DNA of 64,000 nucleotides from an uncultured Alphaproteobacteria bacterium. Its GTDB lineage: Bacteria > Pseudomonadota > Alphaproteobacteria > Rs-D84. The DNA lies in contig CAMORN010000001.1 of NCBI GenBank assembly GCA_946623825.1, forward strand, positions 142,202 to 206,201, read 5' to 3'. Positions 33,157-42,297 of the stretch are shown piece by piece. The notes beneath the pieces are model-generated. The model was not told where the DNA came from. It did no database searches and was given only the letters and a program-made list of their open reading frames with translations. Position numbers and translations under genes: made by a program. Positions within the stretch are counted from its first letter, which is position 1. Every line of letters begins with the position of its first letter.

Positions 33157-34003
33157 GTCTTTTAGATTAAACGAAAATTTTAATAATTCAATACCTTTTT
33201 TAGTTGGATATAAACAATTAAAGATACCTATTGTTGACAGTGGCGGAAATCCAGTCTGGCCCGAGATGTTCCCAATTGAAAAAATTCATGAATTGGAAAA
33301 TATTGTCGGTCCCAGACATTTTTCTGCACAAATGATGTTGGAATATATAGACGAAGAAAAAATTCACCTTGATCCTGGATCGGCGCTGTTTTACGACGAT
33401 GATTTTGACAAATTTAATTGTCGAATCGGCGAACACATTATTACAGGGGTCAGTTTATATTGGGACCCATCATCTGGTCATATTAATTCAGATGGCAGTG
33501 TTTGTGCATTGGTTTATCGTGATGATAAAAACAGAACAGCTTTTATCCACGACATAAAATATATGTCTGTTGATGATGAAGATTTACACCCTTTGACAAC
33601 GCAATGTGAATTGGTTTTAGATTTTATGCGCAGCCACAACATAAATCGTATAGGTATAGAAATAAATGGTATTGGAAATGCGTTGCCTGAAATTATGCGA
33701 CGCGTTGCAAATACAAAAAATATGCAAATCAACATTATACAAATATCTAATCACATAAAAAAGGAAACAAGAATTCTGAATGCCATAGAACCGTTGTTGG
33801 CGTCTGGTCGATTATATATACACAACAGAATAAAACAAACAATGTTTTTATCTGAGATGTTGGCTTTCACACCGATTGGTTCTGTGGAACATGATGATGG
33901 TCTGGACGCGGTTGCGGGGTGTTTAGCAATGCAAACTGGACCAATCAGGCCTGTGTATGGTCGAAATACTATTATCAGGGCAAATACAAATTTCAAAATA
34001 TAA
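33155..34003 (+). CDS. Terminase large subunit, C-terminal nuclease part (split gene)
   Basis: 282 residues from the ATG at 33155, which has CGGAG 9 bases upstream. Terminase homology starts around residue 17 (VGYKQLKIPIVDSGGNPVWP). The RNase H-like nuclease acids are all visible: Asp in GVSLYWDPSSG, Glu in IGIEINGIG and Asp in EHDDGLDAVAG. The first 16 residues (MSFRLNENFNNSIPFL) may derive from the dnaB leader. Both terminase halves are intact by motif, so a two-chain enzyme is possible. Alternatively, the gene was broken by insertion and has not yet decayed. Confidence 0.82.
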   Translation: MSFRLNENFNNSIPFLVGYKQLKIPIVDSGGNPVWPEMFPIEKIHELENIVGPRHFSAQMMLEYIDEEKIHLDPGSALFYDDDFDKFNCRIGEHIITGVSLYWDPSSGHINSDGSVCALVYRDDKNRTAFIHDIKYMSVDDEDLHPLTTQCELVLDFMRSHNINRIGIEINGIGNALPEIMRRVANTKNMQINIIQISNHIKKETRILNAIEPLLASGRLYIHNRIKQTMFLSEMLAFTPIGSVEHDDGLDAVAGCLAMQTGPIRPVYGRNTIIRANTNFKI

Positions 34004-34021
34004 ACAAAAAAGGAATTTATC

Positions 34022-35245
34022 ATGCAAAAAAATATTATGCAGTTATACAAACGTGCAATACAAGAAAGAGAAATATGGTTGGAACGTTGGAAAACAGCGA
34101 TGCGATACACCATACCGAAAGATGATACAGATATTGCTACTTTGTTTGATTCAACGGCAGCAGACGCGGTTGATAATTTATCTGCGTCAATGTATTCGTT
34201 GTTAACCCCACCAGAATCATTATGGATAAATTTAGTCCGTGAAAGTGATTTATCTCCAAACGCAGAAGTTGCCACACAGGTATTGCGTGCACATCTTAAT
34301 GATTCTAATTTTTATACGACAATTCATCAATGCTATACAGATTTAATTGTGTTGGGGACGGCGTGTTTATTTATGGCTGAAAATCCGATTGGTGCAGATT
34401 CTGCTTTCTCTTTCACGGCAATACCAATGAAAGATATAGCAATTTTACCAAACGCGGTTTTTCATACAACATCTATGCCGTTATGTGATGTGGTTGAAAA
34501 ATATCCAAGTGTCGTTTTACCGAATTCATTAAAAGACACATTAAAAACAAATCCGCAAACACCGATTAAATTGGTTCAGGCACTTGTTGGAACTGAATTC
34601 ACTGCATTTCTTGATATCGGCGGCGATATTGAAAACAATATTGTTGCACGTGGAACATTTGAAACGAATCCTTATATAATTTTCCGTTGGTCTGTGGTCA
34701 GTGGTGAAATATATGGTCGTGGTCCAGTTATGCGTGCATTGCCAGATATAAAAACTGCGAACAAGGTTGTGGAATTGATATTGAAAAACGCGACAATCGC
34801 GGTCAGTGGCATTTGGCAGGCAGATGATGATGGTGTTATAAATTTATCAAACATAAATTTAACACCAGGCGCAATCATACCAAAGGCAGTTGGTTCGTCA
34901 GGTTTAACACCTTTGTCCAGCGGGGCTGATTTTGATGTTTCTCAAATTGTGTTGCGTGATTTAAGAGACAGAATCAGACACACCTTATTGGCAGACAGAT
35001 TAGGTTTATTATCAGATAAAGAAATGACAGCCACAGAAATATTAGCACGCAATTCAGATATGGTTCGTATATTGGGTGCGACATATGGTCGTTTATTACA
35101 TGAATTAATACGCCCATTGTGTGAACGTGGGTTGCAGATTTTGTCGCGTCGTGGATTGATAGATGAAATATCTCTGCATTCAGACGCAGAATTAAAATAC
35201 ATTGCACCAATCGCACAAATGGCAAAAGAAGAAATGTCTATCTAG
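34022..35245 (+). CDS. Portal (head-tail connector) protein, T7-like
   Basis: 407 residues. YKRAIQEREIWLERWKTAMR, then STAADAVDNLSASMYSLLTP, LIVLGTACLFMAENP and MTATEILARNSDMVR are typical of podovirus portal proteins (T7 gp8 family), the dodecameric ring for DNA entry. It follows the terminase nuclease part by 18 bases with AAAAAGG upstream. It is shorter than T7 gp8 (536) at the C-terminus. Confidence 0.82.
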   Translation: MQKNIMQLYKRAIQEREIWLERWKTAMRYTIPKDDTDIATLFDSTAADAVDNLSASMYSLLTPPESLWINLVRESDLSPNAEVATQVLRAHLNDSNFYTTIHQCYTDLIVLGTACLFMAENPIGADSAFSFTAIPMKDIAILPNAVFHTTSMPLCDVVEKYPSVVLPNSLKDTLKTNPQTPIKLVQALVGTEFTAFLDIGGDIENNIVARGTFETNPYIIFRWSVVSGEIYGRGPVMRALPDIKTANKVVELILKNATIAVSGIWQADDDGVINLSNINLTPGAIIPKAVGSSGLTPLSSGADFDVSQIVLRDLRDRIRHTLLADRLGLLSDKEMTATEILARNSDMVRILGATYGRLLHELIRPLCERGLQILSRRGLIDEISLHSDAELKYIAPIAQMAKEEMSI

Positions 35246-35258
35246 GTAAGGAACAACC

Positions 35259-35459
35259 ATGAACGAAATCGAAAAACAATATGCTCGAACTTTTGCAAGT
35301 CCATCTGGCAAACAGGTATTAAAACATTTGAAAAATTTGATAAATAACAAAATCTTTGGACAAAATATCAGTGATAATGATTTGCGCTGGTGGGCAGGGC
35401 AACGGGCATTAATTCAAATGATAGAAAACTATATAAAAAAAGGAAATGATACAGTATAA
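35259..35459 (+). CDS. Bbp19-like small phage protein
   Basis: 66 residues, FASPSGKQVLKHLKNLINNK then WWAGQRALIQMIENYI. This matches the small Bbp19-like family encoded next to portal genes in podoviruses. Function unknown. It has a GGTAAGG site. Confidence 0.65.
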   Translation: MNEIEKQYARTFASPSGKQVLKHLKNLINNKIFGQNISDNDLRWWAGQRALIQMIENYIKKGNDTV

Positions 35460-35489
35460 AAATAATTATTCTGAATCATTAATAGAATA

Positions 35490-35750
35490 ATGCAAAAACA
35501 ACAAAAATTTTTAAATATCATAGATGTTATTCGGGACAGTTGGTTTTTGATTGCTTTTATATCTGGTGGCATTTATTGGGTCGCCAGACAAGATTCTTCT
35601 TTGAATGAAATAGAACATCAAGAACAACGAATAACATCGCTTGAAAACAGAACAACGATACTGGAATCTGGTATCGGTCAATTACAATTAAAAATAGACG
35701 GAATCAAGGAAGATGTTACTTTGATAAAAAGCGCAGTCATAAAAAATTAA
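35490..35750 (+). CDS. Small membrane-anchored coiled-coil protein (holin or spanin-like)
   Basis: 86 residues: one N-terminal membrane helix (SWFLIAFISGGIYWVA) followed by a heptad coiled coil (EHQEQRITSLENRTTILESG). Architecture fits an inner-membrane spanin or a regulator of lysis. It is the last gene of the phage-like cluster, ending convergently on yraN with a 4-base overlap. No clear ribosome binding site. Confidence 0.55.
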   Translation: MQKQQKFLNIIDVIRDSWFLIAFISGGIYWVARQDSSLNEIEHQEQRITSLENRTTILESGIGQLQLKIDGIKEDVTLIKSAVIKN

Positions 35751-36100
35751 ATGGCATTTTTTGCCCAATATATTTTATGACCATGAATAACAATGACATC
35801 AAATCTTGCATTACCAAAAAAATGTTTTTTCATCAAATATGTTTCAGCCGCACGACGCAAACGAGATGCCTGAACCGGTGGAATAGAATTCCACGCAGAT
35901 TCAATTGTTTTATGGTTTTTAACCTCTACAAAAACAATGGTATCTTTGTGTCGTGCGATGATATCTATTTCAGCGCGATTTGTGTTTTTTCCAGTTATAT
36001 ATCTTTTTTCCAATATTTTATAACCATGAACGCGTAAATACATACGCGCAATAAATTCTGAAAATAAACCTTTTTTATAAGAGGTAATTTTAGAACGCAT
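35747..36100 (-). CDS. yraN: UPF0102 family endonuclease-like protein
   Basis: 117 residues with the restriction-endonuclease-like signature NRAEIDIIARHKDTIVFVEV-K, in which AEID and VEVK carry the catalytic-type acids and lysine. YraN proteins are small, widespread and poorly understood. Last gene of the minus-strand envelope run; it overlaps the upstream gene by 11 bases. Confidence 0.88.
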   Translation of the reverse strand: MRSKITSYKKGLFSEFIARMYLRVHGYKILEKRYITGKNTNRAEIDIIARHKDTIVFVEVKNHKTIESAWNSIPPVQASRLRRAAETYLMKKHFFGNARFDVIVIHGHKIYWAKNAI

Positions 36101-36875
36101 AAGGTTTCGCCTGAAAATTTTCGCGTGCGGATTGAATATTTTCCGAAGAATCAGTTGTCATTAAACCATTGTCGGTTAAAACCAATTCCCCATAATAAGC
36201 CTGCATCATTGGGTCGTATGCGTTTTCAGATGATGCCCATTTATCTTCGCCTGCATTTGGTTCACCAAATTTGTCCAGAACACCAGACCAAAATGCCAAT
36301 ATTTTCTTTTCACGTTGATTTTCAAATTTTTCAGCGTCGCCTTCCATTTTATCAACATCGTTTTTATAAACTATCTTCCAAACTTGGTTATCGGTTGCAT
36401 TAGATGTAAAATAAATATCCAATGTTTCACCAGTAAATGCGCGTTCAAGATGCATTTCTGCAACATATAATAAACCACGATTACGTGCCATAGAATAAAT
36501 ACATTTTTCAAGTTGGTCTGGAACAAATATATTATTTTGACGACATTCATAATCAAGATTATATTTCCATTCTTTGTTTATGGTATAGACAATACTGTTG
36601 TTTTTAACCGGTGCATATAACGAAGAAGAATTAAAGAATAAATTATTTATTTCATCATATGTCATACCCAACATTGCACCAGCCAAATCAAACTGTTTAA
36701 CATTTACACCGTCAGAGCCAGAATTTAATGTTATTTGCTGATTTAAATCTACATCGGCACCCATATCGTCCATTATCGCAAAATCATCAAAAGACATATC
36801 ATCTTCACAAAAAGAAACAGTTGGTAAATTTACCATTACACACAAAGACAACAAAAATAAAAATTTTTTTATCAT
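36090..36875 (-). CDS. Exported protein of unknown function
   Basis: 261 residues with a signal peptide cut near TVSFC|EDD (about 23). An Asp/Met-rich region (MSFDDFAIMDDMGADVDLNQ) precedes a globular domain that begins FDLAGAMLGMTYDEINNLFF, with cysteines in YECRQNN and EKCIYSMARNRGLLY. That segment recalls small periplasmic substrate-sensing domains, but I do not recognise it. The start overlaps the end of the upstream VirB8-like gene by 4 bases, so it belongs to the same operon and may work with those proteins. Confidence 0.7.
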   Translation of the reverse strand: MIKKFLFLLSLCVMVNLPTVSFCEDDMSFDDFAIMDDMGADVDLNQQITLNSGSDGVNVKQFDLAGAMLGMTYDEINNLFFNSSSLYAPVKNNSIVYTINKEWKYNLDYECRQNNIFVPDQLEKCIYSMARNRGLLYVAEMHLERAFTGETLDIYFTSNATDNQVWKIVYKNDVDKMEGDAEKFENQREKKILAFWSGVLDKFGEPNAGEDKWASSENAYDPMMQAYYGELVLTDNGLMTTDSSENIQSARENFQAKPYAF

Positions 36876-37543
36876 CTTAACCCCTTGCTTCCAATATTTA
36901 CCACTTCAAACATGAACAAACCGACTGGATTTTCACCATTTTCCAGATATTTTTTTATATCTTTGGTTTCATCAATGCCCGGTTTGAATCGTGCCTGAAT
37001 ATATAAATATCCTTGGTCTGGTTTTGGTTCTATCATCATTATATTAGAATCTTTCCATGTTTCTGTAAAGTAATGAATTTCATAAAATATAGGTTGCGCA
37101 ATTTCTGCGTCATAATAATCATAGTCTGCTGGTTTATCAATGGTTTTTATTCCGTCATCCATAACACGAACCGTGCGAAACATTTTATTTAATGCCATTT
37201 TTTCAATATCTTTAGCTTCGCCATTTAACCATTGATTATACGCATATGCGCTGGACAAATTTTTCAAGATAGGTCTGTTAAGTGTGCTGGAATCACCAGG
37301 AACAACCCTGAAATATTCAGAAACATATTTTTTTATTAATTTATTGCGTAAATCTACCGCAGATATATCATTTATATCTTGCAAGGCACCGACACGCAAG
37401 CCGGCTGAATTATTTGTTTGAAATATGTATGATTTAATAGAAATTCTTTCTGATGCGCGATATGTCAGCGCTGTAAAAAACACCACCGCAAAAGTTATTG
37501 CGAGCAAACATAAACCTATTAAAAATGAAACCAATTTTCTCAT
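36872..37543 (-). CDS. VirB8-like protein 2 (type IV secretion inner-membrane component family)
   Basis: 223 residues. A short cytoplasmic N-terminus and one membrane helix (LVSFLIGLCLLAITFAVVFF) are followed by a periplasmic NTF2-like domain with LRNKLIKKYVSEYFRVVPGD. The conserved VirB8 element of a YV-x-x-R/Y segment then beta strands (IFYEIHYFTET) is recognisable. It overlaps the next VirB8-like gene by 4 bases. In type IV secretion systems VirB8 links the inner-membrane complex to the channel. No other VirB genes are in view, so the assignment is by fold. Confidence 0.6.
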   Translation of the reverse strand: MRKLVSFLIGLCLLAITFAVVFFTALTYRASERISIKSYIFQTNNSAGLRVGALQDINDISAVDLRNKLIKKYVSEYFRVVPGDSSTLNRPILKNLSSAYAYNQWLNGEAKDIEKMALNKMFRTVRVMDDGIKTIDKPADYDYYDAEIAQPIFYEIHYFTETWKDSNIMMIEPKPDQGYLYIQARFKPGIDETKDIKKYLENGENPVGLFMFEVVNIGSKGLR

Positions 37544-38250
37544 TCGTTCACAATCTCGTTCGTTATACGGTAAGCGTTAAAATCTTTTACAAAATAACCT
37601 AAATTTGCAGGATACATATTTGCATCGCGTTCAATTTCTATAAATGTTAAAATATTAAAATTACCGACATTTGATGAATGTATTGTGGCATAAACCTGCC
37701 ATGAACTTTTTTCTTCGGATATATCTGTTGCAGTAATCATCATATTTCCAACCGACCATACTTCATTTCTGTCTTTGATTAATGCGTTATATTCAGGAAT
37801 AACTTTTTCAGTAAAAGTTTTAAATAATTTAGAATCAGATGAACAATACATAACACATTCTGTGTTGTCTGGATTATATTGTTCTGCATTATAACAATCT
37901 TCATCGGAACATTCTTGCCATCTGGATTCATTTATTTTTTTGTTTTTATCAATTGAAAACCAATTTATGACATAACTGCTGACTAATTTTTCCTGAATAA
38001 CCTGATATCGTGGCAAGGTTTCTTTTGAGTCTTTGCCTGGATAAGCAATAACATTCCAATCGTTTGTAAATAAATCAACAGAAATCAAAAACGGATAATT
38101 TGTGCGTAAATGCAAGAATAACAAAATCATACCGCATGACGCAATTATCAAGAAAAACAATATGGAAATCCAAATAGAAACCCTGCGAGAAAAAGCAATG
38201 CTTTTTCCTGCTGGAAATGCAGGTGTATTAAAATCGTTTGGATACTCCAA
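37540..38250 (-). CDS. VirB8-like protein 1
   Basis: 236 residues from a TTG start with a GGGGGG site about 8 bases upstream. N-terminal tail, membrane helix (ISILFFLIIASCGMILLFL), then a VirB8-like NTF2 fold: KLVSSYVINWFSIDKNKKIN, FTEKVIPEYNALIKDRNEVW and a C-terminal GYFVKDFNAYRI. A four-cysteine insertion (CSDEDC, CVMYC) may form disulfides in the periplasm. Paired with a second VirB8-like gene. Paralogous VirB8s are known in Rickettsiales-type systems. Confidence 0.65.
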   Translation of the reverse strand: MEYPNDFNTPAFPAGKSIAFSRRVSIWISILFFLIIASCGMILLFLHLRTNYPFLISVDLFTNDWNVIAYPGKDSKETLPRYQVIQEKLVSSYVINWFSIDKNKKINESRWQECSDEDCYNAEQYNPDNTECVMYCSSDSKLFKTFTEKVIPEYNALIKDRNEVWSVGNMMITATDISEEKSSWQVYATIHSSNVGNFNILTFIEIERDANMYPANLGYFVKDFNAYRITNEIVNE

Positions 38251-38276
38251 AAATTCCCCCCATTAAACAAGAATAC

Positions 38277-38432
38277 TTATGCATGATATACCAATATGCA
38301 GGCACAAGGACTTAATTTCAATTCGTTGTTGTCATAACCAATACTGACAGGTTCGCGGTCATAAACCTGACCACAGCCGGCAATACCAAAACCGACAGTC
38401 AACAAAGCCAAAACAAGCATAATTTTTTTCAT
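38277..38432 (-). CDS. Micro-lipoprotein, possible VirB7-like
   Basis: 51 residues, MKKIMLVLALLTVGFGIAGC with the lipobox GIAGC, then GQVYDREPVSIGYDNNELKL and a CAC near the end. The ATG has an excellent AAAGGAGAAA site. It lies 26 bases upstream of the first VirB8-like gene on the same strand. Size and position fit the small VirB7 lipoprotein of type IV secretion systems, but so short a sequence cannot prove it. Confidence 0.75.
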   Translation of the reverse strand: MKKIMLVLALLTVGFGIAGCGQVYDREPVSIGYDNNELKLSPCACILVYHA

Positions 38433-38498
38433 ATCTTATTTCTCCTTTCTGAAATTATAAGAAAAATTCAGCCCCCACGTCAAGACAAAATAAGTGTC

Positions 38499-40778
38499 TT
38501 AAAATTGTGTTTCAAATGATAACAAGAAACGTTGTTCTTGATCATATTTATTTACTTTCAATGGCCAACCCCACGAGAAATTCATAGGTCCCATTGGTGT
38601 ATTCCAATAAATACCAAAACCAACAGATGTACGCCAATCTTGGTCTATGATATTATCATATGTGTTTGAACCATATTTAAATGTATATTCTTTGCGAGGT
38701 GGTTTTCCCAAAATACCATAATCTGCGAAAACGAAACCTTTGACTTGATATTCATCTGGGATAAAGATAGGAAAATTCAATTGTGTTGAACCGTTTGCCT
38801 TCCATAATCCACCAAGTGAATATGTCTGGAATATTCTGTTGCGTGAACCAATACCAGCAACTTCAAACCCACGCAGAGATTCACCGCCCAAGAAATAACG
38901 ATAAACACGTGGAATATAATTGTCGCCTTCCAATGATTGTATGTATCCCAAATCCCATGATGTGCGTAATTGCCATCTGTCTTCCAAGAATTTAACCATG
39001 GCGGTGATGTCCGCACTGTATCGCATAAATGTATTTGTTCCACCAAAACCAGTATAAGCAATACCCAAATCACCAACGACACCGGTATGTGTGTTTTGTT
39101 GGAAATTAGAATTTAAATTATAATATCTTAAATTAGTTCCCAATGTGTACAGATTAGCATTATGCCAACCGCCCAATTGAATGTCATAGTTTTGGTCAAA
39201 TGTCGCAGATAAACGCATTGTTTGTGTCCAATGGTCTGTTAAACGCCAACCCAATCTGCCCGCCATCATAAATGAATCACGATCATATCCATAACCACCT
39301 AATTTAGAATATTTATATTGTGTATAAGATATATCAAAACCACCGGACAATTCACGGTTGAATAAAAATGGTTCTGTGAAACTGAATAATGCCTGACGTT
39401 GATATTCTGCAATGGAACCCTTGATTTGAACAACCTGACCACGACCCATAAAATTGTTTTCGGTAACACCCATGTCAACAACAGGACCATTGATAGTAGA
39501 ATACCCAACACCACCAGATAATTCACCGGTTGGTTGTTCTTCAACCTTTACATCAAGATTCATCATATTCGCGTCCGCCAAACGGGTAGGGACCATTTGG
39601 ACATCTTTGAAATAGCGTGTACGCATTAATTTTTGACGACCTGTTTCAATTGTTTGTAATGAAAATGGGTCGCCTTCGCGCATTGGTAAATGGTGTTCAA
39701 TAACATTATCAAATGTGCGAACATTTCCCAATAAATTGATAGAATTTATATAGATACGATTTGTTTTTTGAATTTTGAATACGATATCGACAGTCAAAGA
39801 ATCATCGTGTTTTGTTGGAATTGGTTCGACACTGATAAACGCATAACCAGAATCTGCAACCACGCCTCGCAACGCATTTACAGACGCATCTATTTCATCA
39901 ATGTTATAAACATCTTTCTTGGAAATGGTCAATGCATCATATAAATCTTCGTCACGAACATCTTCAAATGGATTTTCAATTTTTATATTTCCAACCTTGT
40001 ACTGTTTTCCTTCGTCCACAGTATATTTTACAGAAAAATATTCACGGTCAGATGAAAAATGACTGTTCACATCGGTTATGCGAAAATCAAGAAAACCATT
40101 TCGCATATAAAATTGGTGCAACATTTGTTGGTCATATTGAATACGGTCTTCGTCATAGACATCAAATTGTGTCATAAAACGCCACCAAGCATGTTCGCGT
40201 GATAAAATTTCGCTGCGTAATTGACGGGAACGGAATTTTTTATTGTTTTCAAAATCTATATCACGAATGTATGTTGGGTGACCTTCTCTGATTTCATAAA
40301 CAACATTGACACGATTGTTTTCAAGATTTATTTTCTTTGGTTTAATTTTTGTCCCAAAGAAACCCTTGCGTTGATACAATGTCAACATGCGTTGCACATC
40401 CGCGCCGATTTCAGAAACATCATATGAAGAACGTTCTGATGTTTTGATTTCTTTCTTTAAATCTTCGGTGTCTATTTCATCGTTTCCTTCGATTGTAACC
40501 ATATTTACAATAGGGGATTCAGACACATTTATTTTTAATATATTACCATTTAATTTAACATCAACCTTTTCAAAATAACCACTGGATTGCAATGTTTTTG
40601 TAATATTATTTACGGTTTCAGAATTTACATTATCACCAATTTTTACATCACTTAAAATTCGCACAGATTCTGCGTCCATACGTTGATTGCCAACAACATC
40701 AATGCGTGAAACGGTTGCAGCATTAACATTTGATGCGACAATAAATGTTGATAAAGATAGTAATAATTTGTTTTTCAT
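38499..40778 (-). CDS. bamA: Outer membrane protein assembly factor BamA
   Basis: Essential insertase for outer-membrane beta-barrels. 759 residues: signal peptide (cut after NVNA, 20), five POTRA repeats (about 20-420), and a 16-stranded barrel with the loop-6 motif VRGF-like (LRGFE, then GS) and C-terminal SFETQF ending in Phe. Downstream of rseP as in many proteobacteria. Its clients in this window include the autotransporter at 1918. Confidence 0.95.
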   Translation of the reverse strand: MKNKLLLSLSTFIVASNVNAATVSRIDVVGNQRMDAESVRILSDVKIGDNVNSETVNNITKTLQSSGYFEKVDVKLNGNILKINVSESPIVNMVTIEGNDEIDTEDLKKEIKTSERSSYDVSEIGADVQRMLTLYQRKGFFGTKIKPKKINLENNRVNVVYEIREGHPTYIRDIDFENNKKFRSRQLRSEILSREHAWWRFMTQFDVYDEDRIQYDQQMLHQFYMRNGFLDFRITDVNSHFSSDREYFSVKYTVDEGKQYKVGNIKIENPFEDVRDEDLYDALTISKKDVYNIDEIDASVNALRGVVADSGYAFISVEPIPTKHDDSLTVDIVFKIQKTNRIYINSINLLGNVRTFDNVIEHHLPMREGDPFSLQTIETGRQKLMRTRYFKDVQMVPTRLADANMMNLDVKVEEQPTGELSGGVGYSTINGPVVDMGVTENNFMGRGQVVQIKGSIAEYQRQALFSFTEPFLFNRELSGGFDISYTQYKYSKLGGYGYDRDSFMMAGRLGWRLTDHWTQTMRLSATFDQNYDIQLGGWHNANLYTLGTNLRYYNLNSNFQQNTHTGVVGDLGIAYTGFGGTNTFMRYSADITAMVKFLEDRWQLRTSWDLGYIQSLEGDNYIPRVYRYFLGGESLRGFEVAGIGSRNRIFQTYSLGGLWKANGSTQLNFPIFIPDEYQVKGFVFADYGILGKPPRKEYTFKYGSNTYDNIIDQDWRTSVGFGIYWNTPMGPMNFSWGWPLKVNKYDQEQRFLLSFETQF

Positions 40779-40990
40779 TTTTGTCTTTTTATGGTTTCTA
40801 TTTCGTTTTTGAATTTTAATTTTTCAATGTATTCTTGGTATGTCTTTTCTATATCGGTTTTGTTGTCAATGATTAAAACTATATCATTTACAGTTGCATG
40901 CACAGGTTCCTGTATTTTTGCAGATTCTTTCTGTGCCTTTGCAATTGCTTCTTTGATTGTGTATCCCGAAACAAAATCAACAACTTTCAT
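40775..40990 (-). CDS. Hypothetical small protein A, paralogue of its neighbour
   Basis: 71 residues, no signal peptide. SGYTIKEAIAKAQKESAKIQ, then NDIVLIIDNKTDIEKTYQEY and a basic helix. It shares the pattern I-x-x-AI-x-x-AQ-x-x-A, an N-x-x-x-x-x-I strand and a Y-x-x-x-L helix with the next gene. It overlaps bamA by 4 bases and lies in the rseP-bamA operon. Function unknown. Confidence 0.7.
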   Translation of the reverse strand: MKVVDFVSGYTIKEAIAKAQKESAKIQEPVHATVNDIVLIIDNKTDIEKTYQEYIEKLKFKNEIETIKRQK

Positions 40991-40993
40991 TTT

Positions 40994-41209
40994 TTATTTT
41001 ACCTTTTGTTCGCGATAAATTTTATCAAGTATTGACAAATATTTATTTATTGCATGTTGCATATTTGTATTTGCAGATATTTCTAACATAACCCCATTAT
41101 AATTCAATGTTATCTTTTTGCTTTTCAATACATCTGCAATTCTTTGTGCATTTTCAATTGCTTGTCTAAGATTTATCCATGGTTGCGGGGTATATATCTG
41201 TGTTTCCAT
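40994..41209 (-). CDS. Hypothetical small protein B, paralogue of its neighbour
   Basis: 71 residues from the ATG at 41209 (AAAAGGAAC site), beginning METQIYTPQPWINLRQAIEN. AQRIADVLKSKKITLNYNGV and a final LDKIYREQ helix parallel protein A. It sits between rseP and protein A with 4- and 11-base gaps. A duplicated pair inside the rseP-bamA operon is unusual. Function unknown. Confidence 0.7.
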   Translation of the reverse strand: METQIYTPQPWINLRQAIENAQRIADVLKSKKITLNYNGVMLEISANTNMQHAINKYLSILDKIYREQKVK

Positions 41210-41220
41210 ATCTGTTCCTT

Positions 41221-42279
41221 TTAATTTAATCCAAATACACGTGCGATATCGTTCCACATTGTGAAAGCAAACAACAACAGGATTAAAATCCAACCAAATA
41301 ATATGACATATTCCATTGCTTTGCCATTTAATTTACGACGGGTTATGGCTTCTATAATCAATATCAATAAATAGCCACCGTCCAATACCGGCAATGGTAA
41401 TAAATTTATCACACCAAGATTCACGGATAACAACGCAATAATTGACAAGAATACAAACAGACCTGCTTCTAATGCATGACCAGAAACCTGAGCAATGGTG
41501 ATGAAAGACCCCAATTGTTTAGATGAACGTTCGCCTGTAATAATTTGTTTCAATACAACCAATAAATTTTTTGATTGATGATATGTTTCACGCAAACCAG
41601 AATAAATTGCACCAAAGAAACCTTTCTTGCGTAATATTGTTTTACTGCCATCTGCAATTAATCCCCATTTTTCAGCAGGTGCCAATTTGACATGAATCAA
41701 TCTGTCTTTGCGAGCAATTAAAACATCTGCATCATGTTTATTTGCCAATTCTTTTGCTATAATTAATTCACCCCAATTATCTATGCTTGATTTATCAATT
41801 TTCATAATTGTATCGCCAACACGAATACCTGCTTTGAAGGCAACGCTTTCACGAACGACCTGACCAATAACTGGTAATTGAACAACGCGTGGGTGAAACA
41901 TAAAGTTTGCAGAATAAATAAACCATGCCAACATAAAATTCATAAACACACCGGCACCAATAATTATAAACTGTTTCCATGCCGGAACAGATAAATAGTG
42001 GCCAACTTTTTTTGCCTTTGGTAAATCAGCATATTTTTTACGGTTGAACATATCTTCTTGACCATAGATGGAAACATAACCACCCAATGGCAAACAACAT
42101 ATTTTCCAAATTGTATTTTTTTTATCTTTCCATTTTACCAATGCAGGTCCGAAACCGATAGAGAACGCATCAACACGCACCCCCGCCCATCGTGCAGCCA
42201 TAAAATGACCCGCTTCGTGAACGAACACAACAACCCCAAGAACGATTAAAAGAGCAACAATTGTTATAAGTGTGTGCAT
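41221..42279 (-). CDS. rseP: Site-2 intramembrane metalloprotease RseP
   Basis: Cleaves anti-sigma factors and signal-peptide remnants in the inner membrane. 352 residues from the ATG at 42279, with a GGGGGAA site (an in-frame TTG at 42291 is less likely). The zinc motif HEAGH (about residues 21-25) is in the first helix; a PDZ domain includes GIRVGDTIMKID; the second metal motif NLLPLPVLDGG is near the end. Classic order after cdsA, though dxr, often found between them, is missing. Confidence 0.94.
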   Translation of the reverse strand: MHTLITIVALLIVLGVVVFVHEAGHFMAARWAGVRVDAFSIGFGPALVKWKDKKNTIWKICCLPLGGYVSIYGQEDMFNRKKYADLPKAKKVGHYLSVPAWKQFIIIGAGVFMNFMLAWFIYSANFMFHPRVVQLPVIGQVVRESVAFKAGIRVGDTIMKIDKSSIDNWGELIIAKELANKHDADVLIARKDRLIHVKLAPAEKWGLIADGSKTILRKKGFFGAIYSGLRETYHQSKNLLVVLKQIITGERSSKQLGSFITIAQVSGHALEAGLFVFLSIIALLSVNLGVINLLPLPVLDGGYLLILIIEAITRRKLNGKAMEYVILFGWILILLLFAFTMWNDIARVFGLN

Positions 42280-42297
42280 ATATTCCCCCAATATAAT

